Assembly: GCA_030522415.1 (NCBI GenBank)
Contig: CM060108.1
Span: forward strand, 40,508,756-40,572,755
Origin: Channallabes apus
Lineage: Eukaryota; Chordata; Actinopteri; Siluriformes; Clariidae
Direction of reading: 5' to 3'
DNA length: 64,000 nt
The notes below the pieces were generated by a model. It ran no database searches. It saw only the letters and a program-made list of their open reading frames with translations, and was not told the DNA's origin. Made by a program: the position numbers and the translations under genes. Positions 56,187 through 64,000 of the stretch are shown here, piece after piece. Every line of letters starts with the position of its first letter. Positions within the stretch are counted from its first letter, which is position 1.

Positions 56187-56705
56187 TTGATTTAACTTGA
56201 TACAGATTCAAACTGAGATATGTGGATTTACCTTGAATTGTCTGTTAACGTGTTACATTAACATGTTCGATATTCACTGGATAATATTCACACTTTCATA
56301 TGCCAGTAAATGCAATAAAAATACCTGGAAATGCCTATTTACATTTTATAAATGTAACACGAAAACATAATATTGCTGTGTTCTTAAAGAAAGACAGAGA
56401 AAAGTACAGAAACACTTGTTTATTCCAGTTTTGTTTGAGACAATATAGCCTAGTAAGTTGAGCCCGTCTCATTTCAAGACAAAATTAACAGTTATTGGCA
56501 AACAGACTCGGCCCAGTGACATAGAAACTCCAACTAGAGGTTTGCTGGTGTAATTGCAGAGTGACACACACACACACGTCTGCACAAGCATACATGCTAG
56601 GCCACTCGCATAGTCTAGTGTACTCTTCATAGACTTTACACAGAAACTTTTAAGTTAGCCTTTAAGTGGCTAGGTTATGTAATGTGTGTGTGTGTGTGTG
56701 TACAG

Positions 56706-56747
<42 letters not shown>

Positions 56748-56890
56748 AAAATTGCAAATTCAGTTAGTTAAATGATCAGATTGTTCCTGATGGACAACAG
56801 TGGCAAGGTAAAACCTTCTGTAATGATATAAATCGAGTTGCATTTTAGTGAGTAAAATAAGTATTTGATCCCCTGTCATCCCCTGTTGTA

Positions 56891-57030
56891 CAGTAGGAGC
56901 AGCTTCTCAAGTACCACATGAGCACATCGCCAGTGTACACATCACCAATAATTCTTCCTCCCGCAAGAATTATTGGTGATGTGTACACTGGCGATGTGCT
57001 CATGTGGTACTTGAGAAGCTGCTCCTACTG
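56891..57030. mobile_element. Perfect 66-bp hairpin MITE with TA flanks
   Basis: The left arm 56891-56956 and right arm 56965-57030 are exact reverse complements over 66 bases with an 8-base loop (cctcccgc). The ends are CAG...CTG and TA dinucleotides flank both sides (56889-56890, 57031-57032), as for Tc1/mariner insertion. The element is 140 bp in total. It lies in the intron between tail exons B1 and A2, so transcripts would contain a long perfect stem. Confidence 0.9.
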
Positions 57031-57256
57031 TAACAACAACTCCTTATGTGTATAAAAGCCACCTGTCCACAGAATCTCTTTCCATTCCATTTGTAGCCTG
57101 TCACAAAAAAACTGTTTCTTTAATTTAATCTATATTATTTAATTAAATTTTGTGTGAAGAAGTGAGAGGAAGCTCAAGATGTTTGTACAGTAATGTAGTT
57201 AGAAGTTTGTTAAGGGAATGAAGGAACTTACAGTACGAGTCTGTAATCTTTTATAG

Positions 57257-57337
57257 ATGCTGCTGCTGCTGGACCGAGTGATGTGACTTATGCGGAAACT
57301 GTACTTAAAAAAATTAAGAAACCAAAGAAAAAGCCAG
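57257..57337 (+). CDS. Tail exon A2, degenerate tyrosine motif
   Basis: An 81-base, phase 1-1 exon has acceptor cttttatag (57256) and donor gtggga (57338). It encodes AAAAGPSDVTYAETVLKKIK, then KPKKKP. The tyrosine is kept but the +3 position is Thr instead of Ile, so the ITIM is probably lost. One extra Ala codon relative to A1 comes from a (gct)n run. Confidence 0.85.
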
Positions 57338-57534
57338 GTGGGAATAAATTCTTTCAATTTACTCAGTGCAGAATTGCTACCTTTTTGTATTTCATGTTAC
57401 CCATTTGTGTATTTATCTCAAAATAACTGCTTTTAGTCATTCAGTAATTAAAATTTAATCATTATAAGGTAGTTGATCTAGATGTGCTGTAGTTTATCTT
57501 AATGGACGCTAAATCAGTAACTGTTGCCCACTAG

Positions 57535-57594
57535 GAAAGAGCAGTAAGGGAGATGAGACTGTGTACTCAGAACTGAAGCAGGACACAGATAAAG
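57535..57594 (+). CDS. Tail exon B2 with ITSM-like motif
   Basis: A 60-base, phase 1-1 exon has acceptor gcccactag (57534) and donor gtaaga (57595). It encodes KSSKGDETVYSELKQDTDK, the same peptide as B1. Confidence 0.85.
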
Positions 57595-57636
57595 GTAAGA
57601 TAAGCTAATATTATTATTATTATTATTATTTATTTT

Positions 57637-57675
57637 TTTACTTAAAAAAACTAAAGAAACCAACGAGAAATTAAG

Positions 57676-57677
<2 letters not shown>
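57637..57677 (+). pseudogene. Relic of a tail A exon (A3)
   Basis: The stretch ttacttaaaaaaactaaaga followed by aaccaacgagaaattaagg matches the 3' half of A1/A2 (cttaaaaaaattaagaaacc...). The 5' half is replaced by a (TTA)n run at 57608-57634. The frame and donor are damaged. It lies directly before exon B3, where an A exon is expected. Confidence 0.7.
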
Positions 57678-57707
<30 letters not shown>

Positions 57708-57825
57708 TTAATACAGGTGTTAATAGAGGTAAATATACTGTAGTTATGAAGGTTTAGATGGTAAATACACAAAATGATGTGTGTGTTTCTTAGTGAATGC
57801 TAATTCAGTGACTGTTACTCACTAG

Positions 57826-57885
57826 GAAAGAGAAATGAGGGAGATGATAATTTGTACTCAGAAGTGAAGAACAACACAGATGAAG
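57826..57885 (+). CDS. Tail exon B3
   Basis: A 60-base, phase 1-1 exon has acceptor actcactag (57825) and donor gtaaga (57886). It encodes KRNEGDDNLYSEVKNNTDE. The motif NLYSEV keeps Tyr and a +3 Val but has Asn at -2, so it is an ITIM-like, not canonical, site. Confidence 0.85.
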
Positions 57886-59142
57886 GTAAGATGAGCTACA
57901 CAACAGTATTGTTTTGACAGAGATATATTTACACTGTGTTTAATACATTCAGTAATATGACTGATGTTTTTACAGAGAGTGAGAAATGTGTTGTTTTTAC
58001 TGCATTGTCGTGTTTCAGCTCTTTGAGTGAATCTTTGAGGCTGATTTGATGAAACTGATTTACAATATATAGTATACACTTTATCCTCTATCCGTCCATC
58101 GTCTAGCATGATGTAGTGTATCGTACCAATTCTGCTTTATCTCGTGGCCAATGATAACACAAAACCTGGTATTTTATCAATAATGAGCAAGGTAACGTAA
58201 GATCTGGACAAATGTTTTAACTTTATTATACATGACCAAAACAACAGTTCTTTATAAAGAAACAAGAATTTATTGAGCTACACTAACATACACGAAACTG
58301 CGCTACTTAAAACACACGCACACATACAAACATACAAACAGTTCATTGGTGAAAGTTAAATGGAGTTCTGAGGTACGTCTAGTACTGGTTATTAGATCTG
58401 AGAAGATCACAAGAGCAGAGCCTTAGTTTTATCTTTACTGCTTAGGTTTGGTTTCGCACCAATTTTCAGCAAGGTATGAAGCTTTATTTGTTTGGTTGCG
58501 TTATGGTGAGCGTACTCCTTGGTGATTTGCTTCTGTAGGAAGGGAGACACAGTGTTGCTGACATTGCGTTAGTTGGCTCTCTAGCAGTTGGATGGCGTCT
58601 TTCGGGGAATCTCTCGGTGCGGTTTCTGATGCAGAGATGTGTTGGAGAGTGAGACAACTCGATTGCTCGTTGTTGTAGCATGTGAGCGCTGGTCAGAGCT
58701 TAAGGTGAGGGAGAGTGCATGGCGAAAGAGACAGTGCTCAGCGAGCTTTTCGAGCTCTGGAGAGCCTGAAGAGTCTCAGAAAGCTACAAGGTGTGCATGG
58801 CGAAGAGAGTTTGGTGAACCTGTTCGGACCTTGGTGCTTTGAGTCAGTCCGTCCCAAAGGGGGTTGTCCCAATCAGATGTTGTGGCGGGGGTTAGCCACG
58901 CTCCACACGGACCATCCCGATGAAGTTTCAGTACTTTTATAAAGTGTATTAACATTAGCCCTTTTAAAACTACCAACTTTTAATTCATGTCAATGTCCTT
59001 TGAATAAAACAAGCTTTCATTCAATATCAAACATCCCATACCTTGCATACTCATTCATATTTTTATCTACACAAAACGGTTATGTTAATTAGACCTCCTC
59101 GGTTATAGTGAACACAGCAAGCATAGCATGAAGACATAACAC
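57886..59142. other. Intron; unrecognised sequence at 58.1-59.0 kb
   Basis: 57905-57975 (acagtattgttttgacagag) is the intron block that follows every later B exon. 58130-59040 interrupts the unit and looks inserted, but I recognise no ends or proteins. Confidence 0.4.
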
Positions 59143-59242
59143 ATACTAAATAAGCATATATGTATTTGTACACATTGGCCTTAATGGCACACTTTAGATG
59201 ATTGTCTTTGGAATTAACCCCATATCTGGAGTCTTTGTTTGA
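59143..59242 (-). repeat. Unnamed dispersed repeat, inverted copy
   Basis: Reverse complement of 49419-49515 with few differences. A degenerate tRNA-SINE begins shortly after, at about 59266. Confidence 0.6.
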
Positions 59243-59265
59243 GAGAGAAGAAGCATAATACATCG

Positions 59266-59520
59266 ACAATGGTGGCACAGTGGTGTAGTAGTTAGCACAG
59301 TGTCCTTGCACCTCCAGGGTTGAGGGGTTAAATTCCTGGCTCAGGTCTGTGTGTGCATGCAGTGTTCCCTGAGTTTCCCCCGGGTACTCCAGGTTCAAAG
59401 GTATGCAGATTAGGTTAATTGGCATTTTCAGTGTGTGTGTGCTTATGCACTGCGATGGACGGGCACCCTGTTCAGGGTGTATTCTCGGCTACAGGCCTCC
59501 TTTGACCCTGTAACATCCCA
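59266..59520 (+). mobile_element. Degenerate tRNA-derived SINE
   Basis: Same family as 5001-5381: cagtggtgtagtagttagca, ccttgcacctccagggttga, and the later gcactgcgatggacgggcac. Parts are deleted. Confidence 0.7.
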
Positions 59521-59747
59521 GCAGCTGGCCAATGAGGAAGCAGCTCTGTAACACCCACCAACATGGTACAGTATATTTGTGTCAGGAGGAAGAAACGGGG
59601 AAAACTTATGAGCAGAACGGTTAACATTGTTTCATTTAATTTCATTAAAATGTATTCATCTTCAATTTAACATCAGTTAATATTTAAATATGAATAGTGA
59701 AAAAATAAAGTGAGACAATAAAGCTATAAATCTGTAATCTATTATAG

Positions 59748-59828
59748 ATGCTGCTCCTGGACCAAGTGGTGTGAATGTTAAACCTGAACCGATAAAACCG
59801 AAGAAGAAACTTTTTTCTTTGTTTAAAG
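59748..59828 (+). CDS. Tail exon A4, tyrosine lost
   Basis: An 81-base, phase 1-1 exon has acceptor ctattatag (59747) and donor gtagtt (59829). It encodes AAPGPSGVNVKPEPIKPKKK, then LFSLFK. The position of VTY is now VNV, so no tyrosine remains. The splice sites and frame are kept. Confidence 0.75.
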
Positions 59829-59908
59829 GTAGTTCTGGAAGTTTAAGTGGTAAACAGAATGGTGTGTGTTTCTTAGTGAATGCTAATTCAGTGACTGTTA
59901 CTCACTAG

Positions 59909-59965
59909 GAAAGAGCAGTGAGGGAGATAATTTGTACTCAGAAGTGAAGAACAACACAGATGAAG
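59909..59965 (+). CDS. Tail exon B4
   Basis: A 57-base, phase 1-1 exon has acceptor actcactag (59908) and donor gtaaga (59966). It encodes KSSEGDNLYSEVKNNTDE, one codon shorter than its sisters, with the NLYSEV motif kept. Confidence 0.85.
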
Positions 59966-60228
59966 GTAAGATGCAGTAAAAGTGTACACACAATCTCTCT
60001 ACACAACAGTATTGTTTTGACAAACAGAGATATTTACATTGTATTTAATACTTTCAGTAATATGACTGATGTTTTTTAGAGAGAGTTAGAAATGTGTTGT
60101 TTTAACTACATTAAGTATATAATTGTGATGATCAGAAACAGTAGTGTGTACTGTACATTCAGTATCGAATGGTATTTGTTCCGAAAAGGGATTAAACGAA
60201 AATAAAAGAAGCAACAGAAAATATATTG

Positions 60229-60420
60229 ACAATAGTGGCACAGTGGTGTAGTAGTTAGCACAGTGGCCTTACACCTACAGGGTTGAGGGTTCGAGTCCCG
60301 GCTCGGTCTGTGTGTGTGTGTGTGTGTGTACAGTTTCCTCCAGGTACTCCAGTTTCCTCCTATACAGTCCAAAGATGTACAGATTAGGTTAACTGGCATT
60401 TAACTGTGTGTATTTGTGTG
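60229..60420 (+). mobile_element. Truncated tRNA-derived SINE
   Basis: Same family as 5001-5381, starting at gtggcacagtggtgtagtag, with tttcctcctatacagtccaa. The 3' part is missing. Confidence 0.7.
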
Positions 60421-60514
60421 TGTGCGCTTGTGTTAATATTTTTTTTAATTCACTTTCAATTTAACATCAGTTAATATTCAAATATGAATAGTGAAAGTCT
60501 GTAATCTTTTATAG

Positions 60515-60592
60515 ATGCTGCCCCTGGACCAAGTGATGTGACTTGTGCTAAACCTGAATTAAAAGAACTCATGAACCCAAAGGAAAATCAAG
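60515..60592 (+). CDS. Tail exon A5, Tyr replaced by Cys
   Basis: A 78-base, phase 1-1 exon has acceptor cttttatag (60514) and donor gttgga (60593). It encodes AAPGPSDVTCAKPELKELMN, then PKENQ. VTC replaces VTY, removing the phosphorylation site. The donor is weaker. Confidence 0.75.
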
Positions 60593-60831
60593 GTTGGATT
60601 ATTTTTCTGTTTCATTATTATTATTTTTTGACTATTTCTGGATTTCATTTAACCCCTTAAACCATTTTTGCCCATTACTAATCTTAATACGTAGTGTTCT
60701 GTAACTGATCAGAATCATTCAGTAACTAAAATGATAGAAGTTAATAAAGGTAAATGTACTGTAGTTTAAGTGATAAACAGAATGGTGTGTGTATCTTAGT
60801 GAATGTTAATTCAGTAACTGTTACTCACTAG

Positions 60832-60891
60832 GAAAGAGCAGTGAGGGAGATGATAATTTGTACTCAGAGGTGAAGAAGAACACAGATGAAG
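60832..60891 (+). CDS. Tail exon B5
   Basis: A 60-base, phase 1-1 exon has acceptor actcactag (60831) and donor gtaaga (60892). It encodes KSSEGDDNLYSEVKKNTDE, with the NLYSEV motif kept. Confidence 0.85.
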
Positions 60892-60918
60892 GTAAGATAA
60901 GATAAAAGTGTATATATA

Positions 60919-61390
60919 CAGTTTATCCGGAAAGTATTCACAGCGCATCACTTTTTCCACATTTTGTTTTGTCACAGCTGTATTCTAAAATGGATTAAAT
61001 GATTTTTTTCCTCAAAATTCTACACACTACACCCCATAATGACAACCCAGAAAAAGTTTACTTGAGATTTTTGCAAGTTATTAAAAATAAAACAAATTGA
61101 GAAAGCACATGTACTGTACATAAGTATTCACAGATTTTGCCATGAAGCTCGAAATTGAGCTCAGGCGCATCCTGTTTCCTCTGATCACCCGATGTTTCTG
61201 CAGCTTAATTGGAGTCCACTTGTGGTAAATTCAGGCGGGCTGCCATGTGCCTTTTACTAAGGAGTGGCTTCCGTCTGGCCACTATACCATATAGGCCTGA
61301 ATGGAATTTAATCCACTTTAGAATAAGGCTGTGACATAACAAAATGTGGAAAAAGTGATGAATACGCTGTGAATACGTTCCGGATGCACT
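60919..61390. mobile_element. Tc1-like MITE
   Basis: Ends cagtttatccggaaagtatt and (minus strand) agtgcatccggaacgtattc are inverted repeats near TA. The body is the well-known fish terminal sequence (acactacaccccataatgac). Only a short scrap of transposase (ARRKPLLSKRHMAARLNL, minus strand) remains inside. It lies 28 bases after the B5 donor. Confidence 0.85.
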
Positions 61391-61624
61391 ATACAATTCC
61401 TCTACACAACAGTATTGTTTTGACAAACAGAGATGTTTACATTGTATTTAATACTTGTTAGTGTTTTTAAAGAGTGTTACAAATGTGTTGTTTTAACTCC
61501 ATTATCCAGTGTATAATTGTGATCATCAGAAACAGTAGTGTGTAATGTTCATTCAGAATAGAATTGTATTTGTTCAGAAAAGGGATTAAACAAAAATAAA
61601 AGAAGCAACAGAAAATGCATTGAA

Positions 61625-61905
61625 AATGGTGGTACAGTGGTGTAGTATATTCCCTGTGCCCTTGCAGCTCCATGGTTGAGGGTTCGATTCCCGGCTCGAA
61701 TCTGTTTGTGTACAGTTTTCCTTGGTGGGTTTCCTCTGGGTTCTCCAGTTTCCTCCCATAGTCCAAAGATATGCAGATTAGGTTAATTGCCATTTCAGTG
61801 TATATGTGTGGGGGGGGGGTCTCTGCTTGTGGGGACTAGGACTAGGACTCCCTCCAGGATGCATCCTCCCTGGTCCTCTGATGTGACCCTGTGCAGGATA
61901 AGCAG
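61625..61905 (+). mobile_element. Degenerate tRNA-derived SINE
   Basis: Same family as 5001-5381: tggtacagtggtgtagtata, then ggttcgattcccggctcg and tttcctcccatagtccaaag. It includes a G-run at 61811-61820. Confidence 0.7.
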
Positions 61906-62356
61906 TATAGCTAATTAGTCAGTGAGTAAATATGTTGAAAGTGAATAACAAATTGAAAATTCTAAAAACTGACATTAAACTTAATATTAACTTGAGAATA
62001 TAGTGCAGATTTAAACAGCTGGCCAATAAGAATGCAGTCCTATAACGCTCATCCTACAGCAGCTGGCCAATGAGGAAGCAGAGTCTGTAACACTGACACA
62101 CACAGTATATTTGTGTCAAAAATGCAAATGTAAAAATCAGAAAGAAAACTGAAAATATGAGGAAGAAACGTGTAAAACTCAGAAGCAAAACATTTAATAT
62201 TTTTGCATTTAATTTCAGTTTTTTTTTTTTCTTTTTGTGAGGGGTCTTGCAATTACTTTTTATTCATCTTCAATTTAAATGATAGGTGATATTGAAATAT
62301 GAATAGTGGAAAAATAAATTAAGAAAATGACATTATAAATCTGTAATCTTTTCTAG

Positions 62357-62428
62357 ATGTTGCTCCTGGACCAAGTGATGTGTCTTGTGTTAAACCTGAA
62401 CTGATGAAGAAACCAAAGACAAATCAAG
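62357..62428 (+). CDS. Tail exon A6, Tyr replaced by Cys
   Basis: A 72-base, phase 1-1 exon has acceptor cttttctag (62356) and donor gtggaa (62429). It encodes VAPGPSDVSCVKPELMKKPK, then TNQ. It is the shortest A exon, with VSC in place of VTY. Confidence 0.75.
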
Positions 62429-62712
62429 GTGGAATTAATTTTATTATTTTTTTTCTATTTCATTATTATTATTATTATTGATGTTATTATTTTATGACCA
62501 TTTCTGAATTTCATTTAACCCCTTTAACCATTTTTCGCAATTACTAATCTTAACACATAGTGTTCTGTAGCTGATCAGAATCAGTCAGTAACTAAAATGA
62601 AAATTATGAAAGTTAATAGAGGTAAATGTACTATAGTTCTGGAAGTTTAAGTGATAAACAGAATGGTGTGTGTTTCTTAGTGAATGTTAATTCAGTGACT
62701 GTTACTCACTAG

Positions 62713-62772
62713 GAAAGAGCAGTGAGGGAGACGGCAATTTGTACTCAGAAGTGAAGAAGAAAACAGATAAAG
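62713..62772 (+). CDS. Tail exon B6
   Basis: A 60-base, phase 1-1 exon has acceptor actcactag (62712) and donor gtaaga (62773). It encodes KSSEGDGNLYSEVKKKTDK, with NLYSEV kept. It is followed by the shared intron block (caacagtattgttttgacaa). No terminal exon with a stop codon was found before the window end. Confidence 0.85.
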
Positions 62773-62998
62773 GTAAGATGAGCTTGAAGTGTACACACAT
62801 ATCTCTACACAACAGTATTGTTTTGACAAACAAACATTTGCACTGTATTTACTACATCAATTAATCTCACTAATGTTCTTACAGAGAAATGTGTACGAAC
62901 ATTAGCAGTAGTTTTTGCTCAGTATATATTGAGTATGGAATGTGATTCGTGCCAAAAAGGACTGAACAAAAGTAAAAAAAAATCAACAAAAATACATT

Positions 62999-63085
62999 GA
63001 CAATGGTGTAGTATTTAGTAATTAGCATTGTGATGTTGCACCTCCAGAGTTGCTTATTCGATTCCCCACTCAGGTCTGTGTGCGT
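62999..63085 (+). mobile_element. SINE head cut by a hAT insertion
   Basis: acaatggtgtagtatttagt to ggtctgtgtgcgtagaa is the first part of the 5001-5381 SINE family. The next base starts a hAT terminus. Confidence 0.6.
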
Positions 63086-64000
63086 AGAATAGGGCTGGGC
63101 GATATGGCAAAAAAGTAATCTCAATAATTTTTGGCCCATATTGAACGATAACGATATATATTTCGATATGAGCTGTTAATGCTGCCAGCTTTAAAAGAGA
63201 ATCCCAACAATGACTGAAGTCACAAAAATTAAAGGGTTCATTAAATTACATTTTAAAGTATAGTTTATTGACAAAAACAGATGACAGATTTGGTCTTAAA
63301 AATTAAGATACTATAGGCACATGCTCAGAATCTTTACAAGGCAAAGATTTTTATAAAAAATAAAAATACTTGTTTGTGATGATAAAAAGTATCTTGTGGT
63401 GATATATTACAATGTTTTGAGATTTTTAAACAATAATGAGAAACAACATTTAGACCACACACACTAGGGCTGTCTTTATCCCACAATTCAGAGTTAAATG
63501 AAGGCTATTTCACACGGCCCCAATAAACTGACATAATGGCTTAAGCATGCAATGACAACAAAAATGGAATGAATTATGCAGCTATCAATCTGGACCAGGA
63601 CAATTTCACTTTTACTATATAGATGTGTAACTGCTAGGTGTTGTATAGTTCATATTTGCCTGGCCAGAATTGTTTAAGCCACCAAAATAACGTTTTATTA
63701 ATAAACTGCGCAGCTTTCGCCAACGTGAACACTCCCGTTAGTAACGAGGCGAATAAGGAGCTAAACTTCAGCCGCAGAATGAGACGCTGTGCAATAAGGA
63801 GCCAAACGAATCGGAAGTTGCGAATAAGGAGCTAAACTTCAGCCTCGTGTGCTTAAGGGCATCATATCTTTGGCTAGAAAGTTAGAAACGGCCCTGGTTA
63901 TATCCTTGCTGCTTTTGAAACACTTTTCATAAAGTGTAATGGCCACGAAAGATGACACGATCGATATCTGCTTTGGTACAGCCCCACTGCTAGCCCTGCT
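63086..64000. mobile_element. hAT element, inverted second copy, cut by window end
   Basis: It starts tagggctgggcgatatggca and follows, as reverse complement, the element at 2784-4374, including the aataaggagctaaacttcag repeats (fewer units) and the sequence that lies near 3190-3260 in copy 1. Its far end lies outside the window. Confidence 0.85.

Overview
The window looks like teleost fish nuclear DNA, and a catfish-like or other ostariophysan genome is plausible but unproven. The evidence is spliced immunoglobulin-superfamily (IgSF) exons with canonical phase-1 introns, several Tc1/mariner families with TA target duplications, hAT elements with 8-bp duplications, L2-, RTE- and I-type LINEs, tRNA-derived SINEs, a Ty1/copia relic and a fish-type endogenous retrovirus. 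There are no prokaryotic operons, CRISPR arrays or bacterial mobile elements.

The host content is best read as one very long, plus-strand, FcR-like / leukocyte immune-type receptor gene, or the fused remains of a cluster of them. It enters from the left without a leader exon. Eight Ig-domain exons (1.70, 11.36, 16.59, 18.15, 21.49, 36.06, 38.31 and 42.53 kb) are all phase 1-1. They fall into two sequence types: type I ends GRG(D/N)PVYYT...LSVTG, and type II ends YTCRGRR...VTLSVSG. They are followed by a transmembrane exon (52.26 kb), a short juxtamembrane exon (52.52 kb) and a tandemly amplified cytoplasmic tail (54.5-62.8 kb). The tail is built from alternating 'A' and 'B' mini-exons with tyrosine motifs of ITIM and ITSM type. 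Every exon is a multiple of three and phase 1-1, so any subset can be joined in frame. The array does not end before the window leaves it.

Most of the remaining DNA is transposable elements lying in introns. 2.3-7.6 kb: a nested LINE / hAT / SINE / gypsy pile. 9.0-11.2 kb: Tc1 copies. 13.4-16.1 kb: a Harbinger-like element. 18.6-20.9 kb: an L2-type LINE. 22.7-23.2 kb: a hAT MITE. 23.6-31.8 kb: a nearly complete provirus on the minus strand with LTRs that look identical, a tRNA-Pro-type primer site, an amber codon between gag and pol in one frame, a frameshift inside pol and an open env. 32.3-34.8 kb: RTE and copia relics. 35.2-38.8 kb: a local duplication carrying Tc1 scars. 39.1-41.1 kb: an I-type LINE. 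44.6-46.3 kb: a Tc1 with an open 340-aa transposase. 52-62 kb: Tc1 MITEs, SINEs and a perfect 66-bp hairpin between tail exons.

Two things deserve most attention. The first is the modular tail: B exons keep their tyrosine in every copy while A exons lose theirs stepwise. The second is the young provirus sitting inside an immune-receptor gene in antisense orientation.
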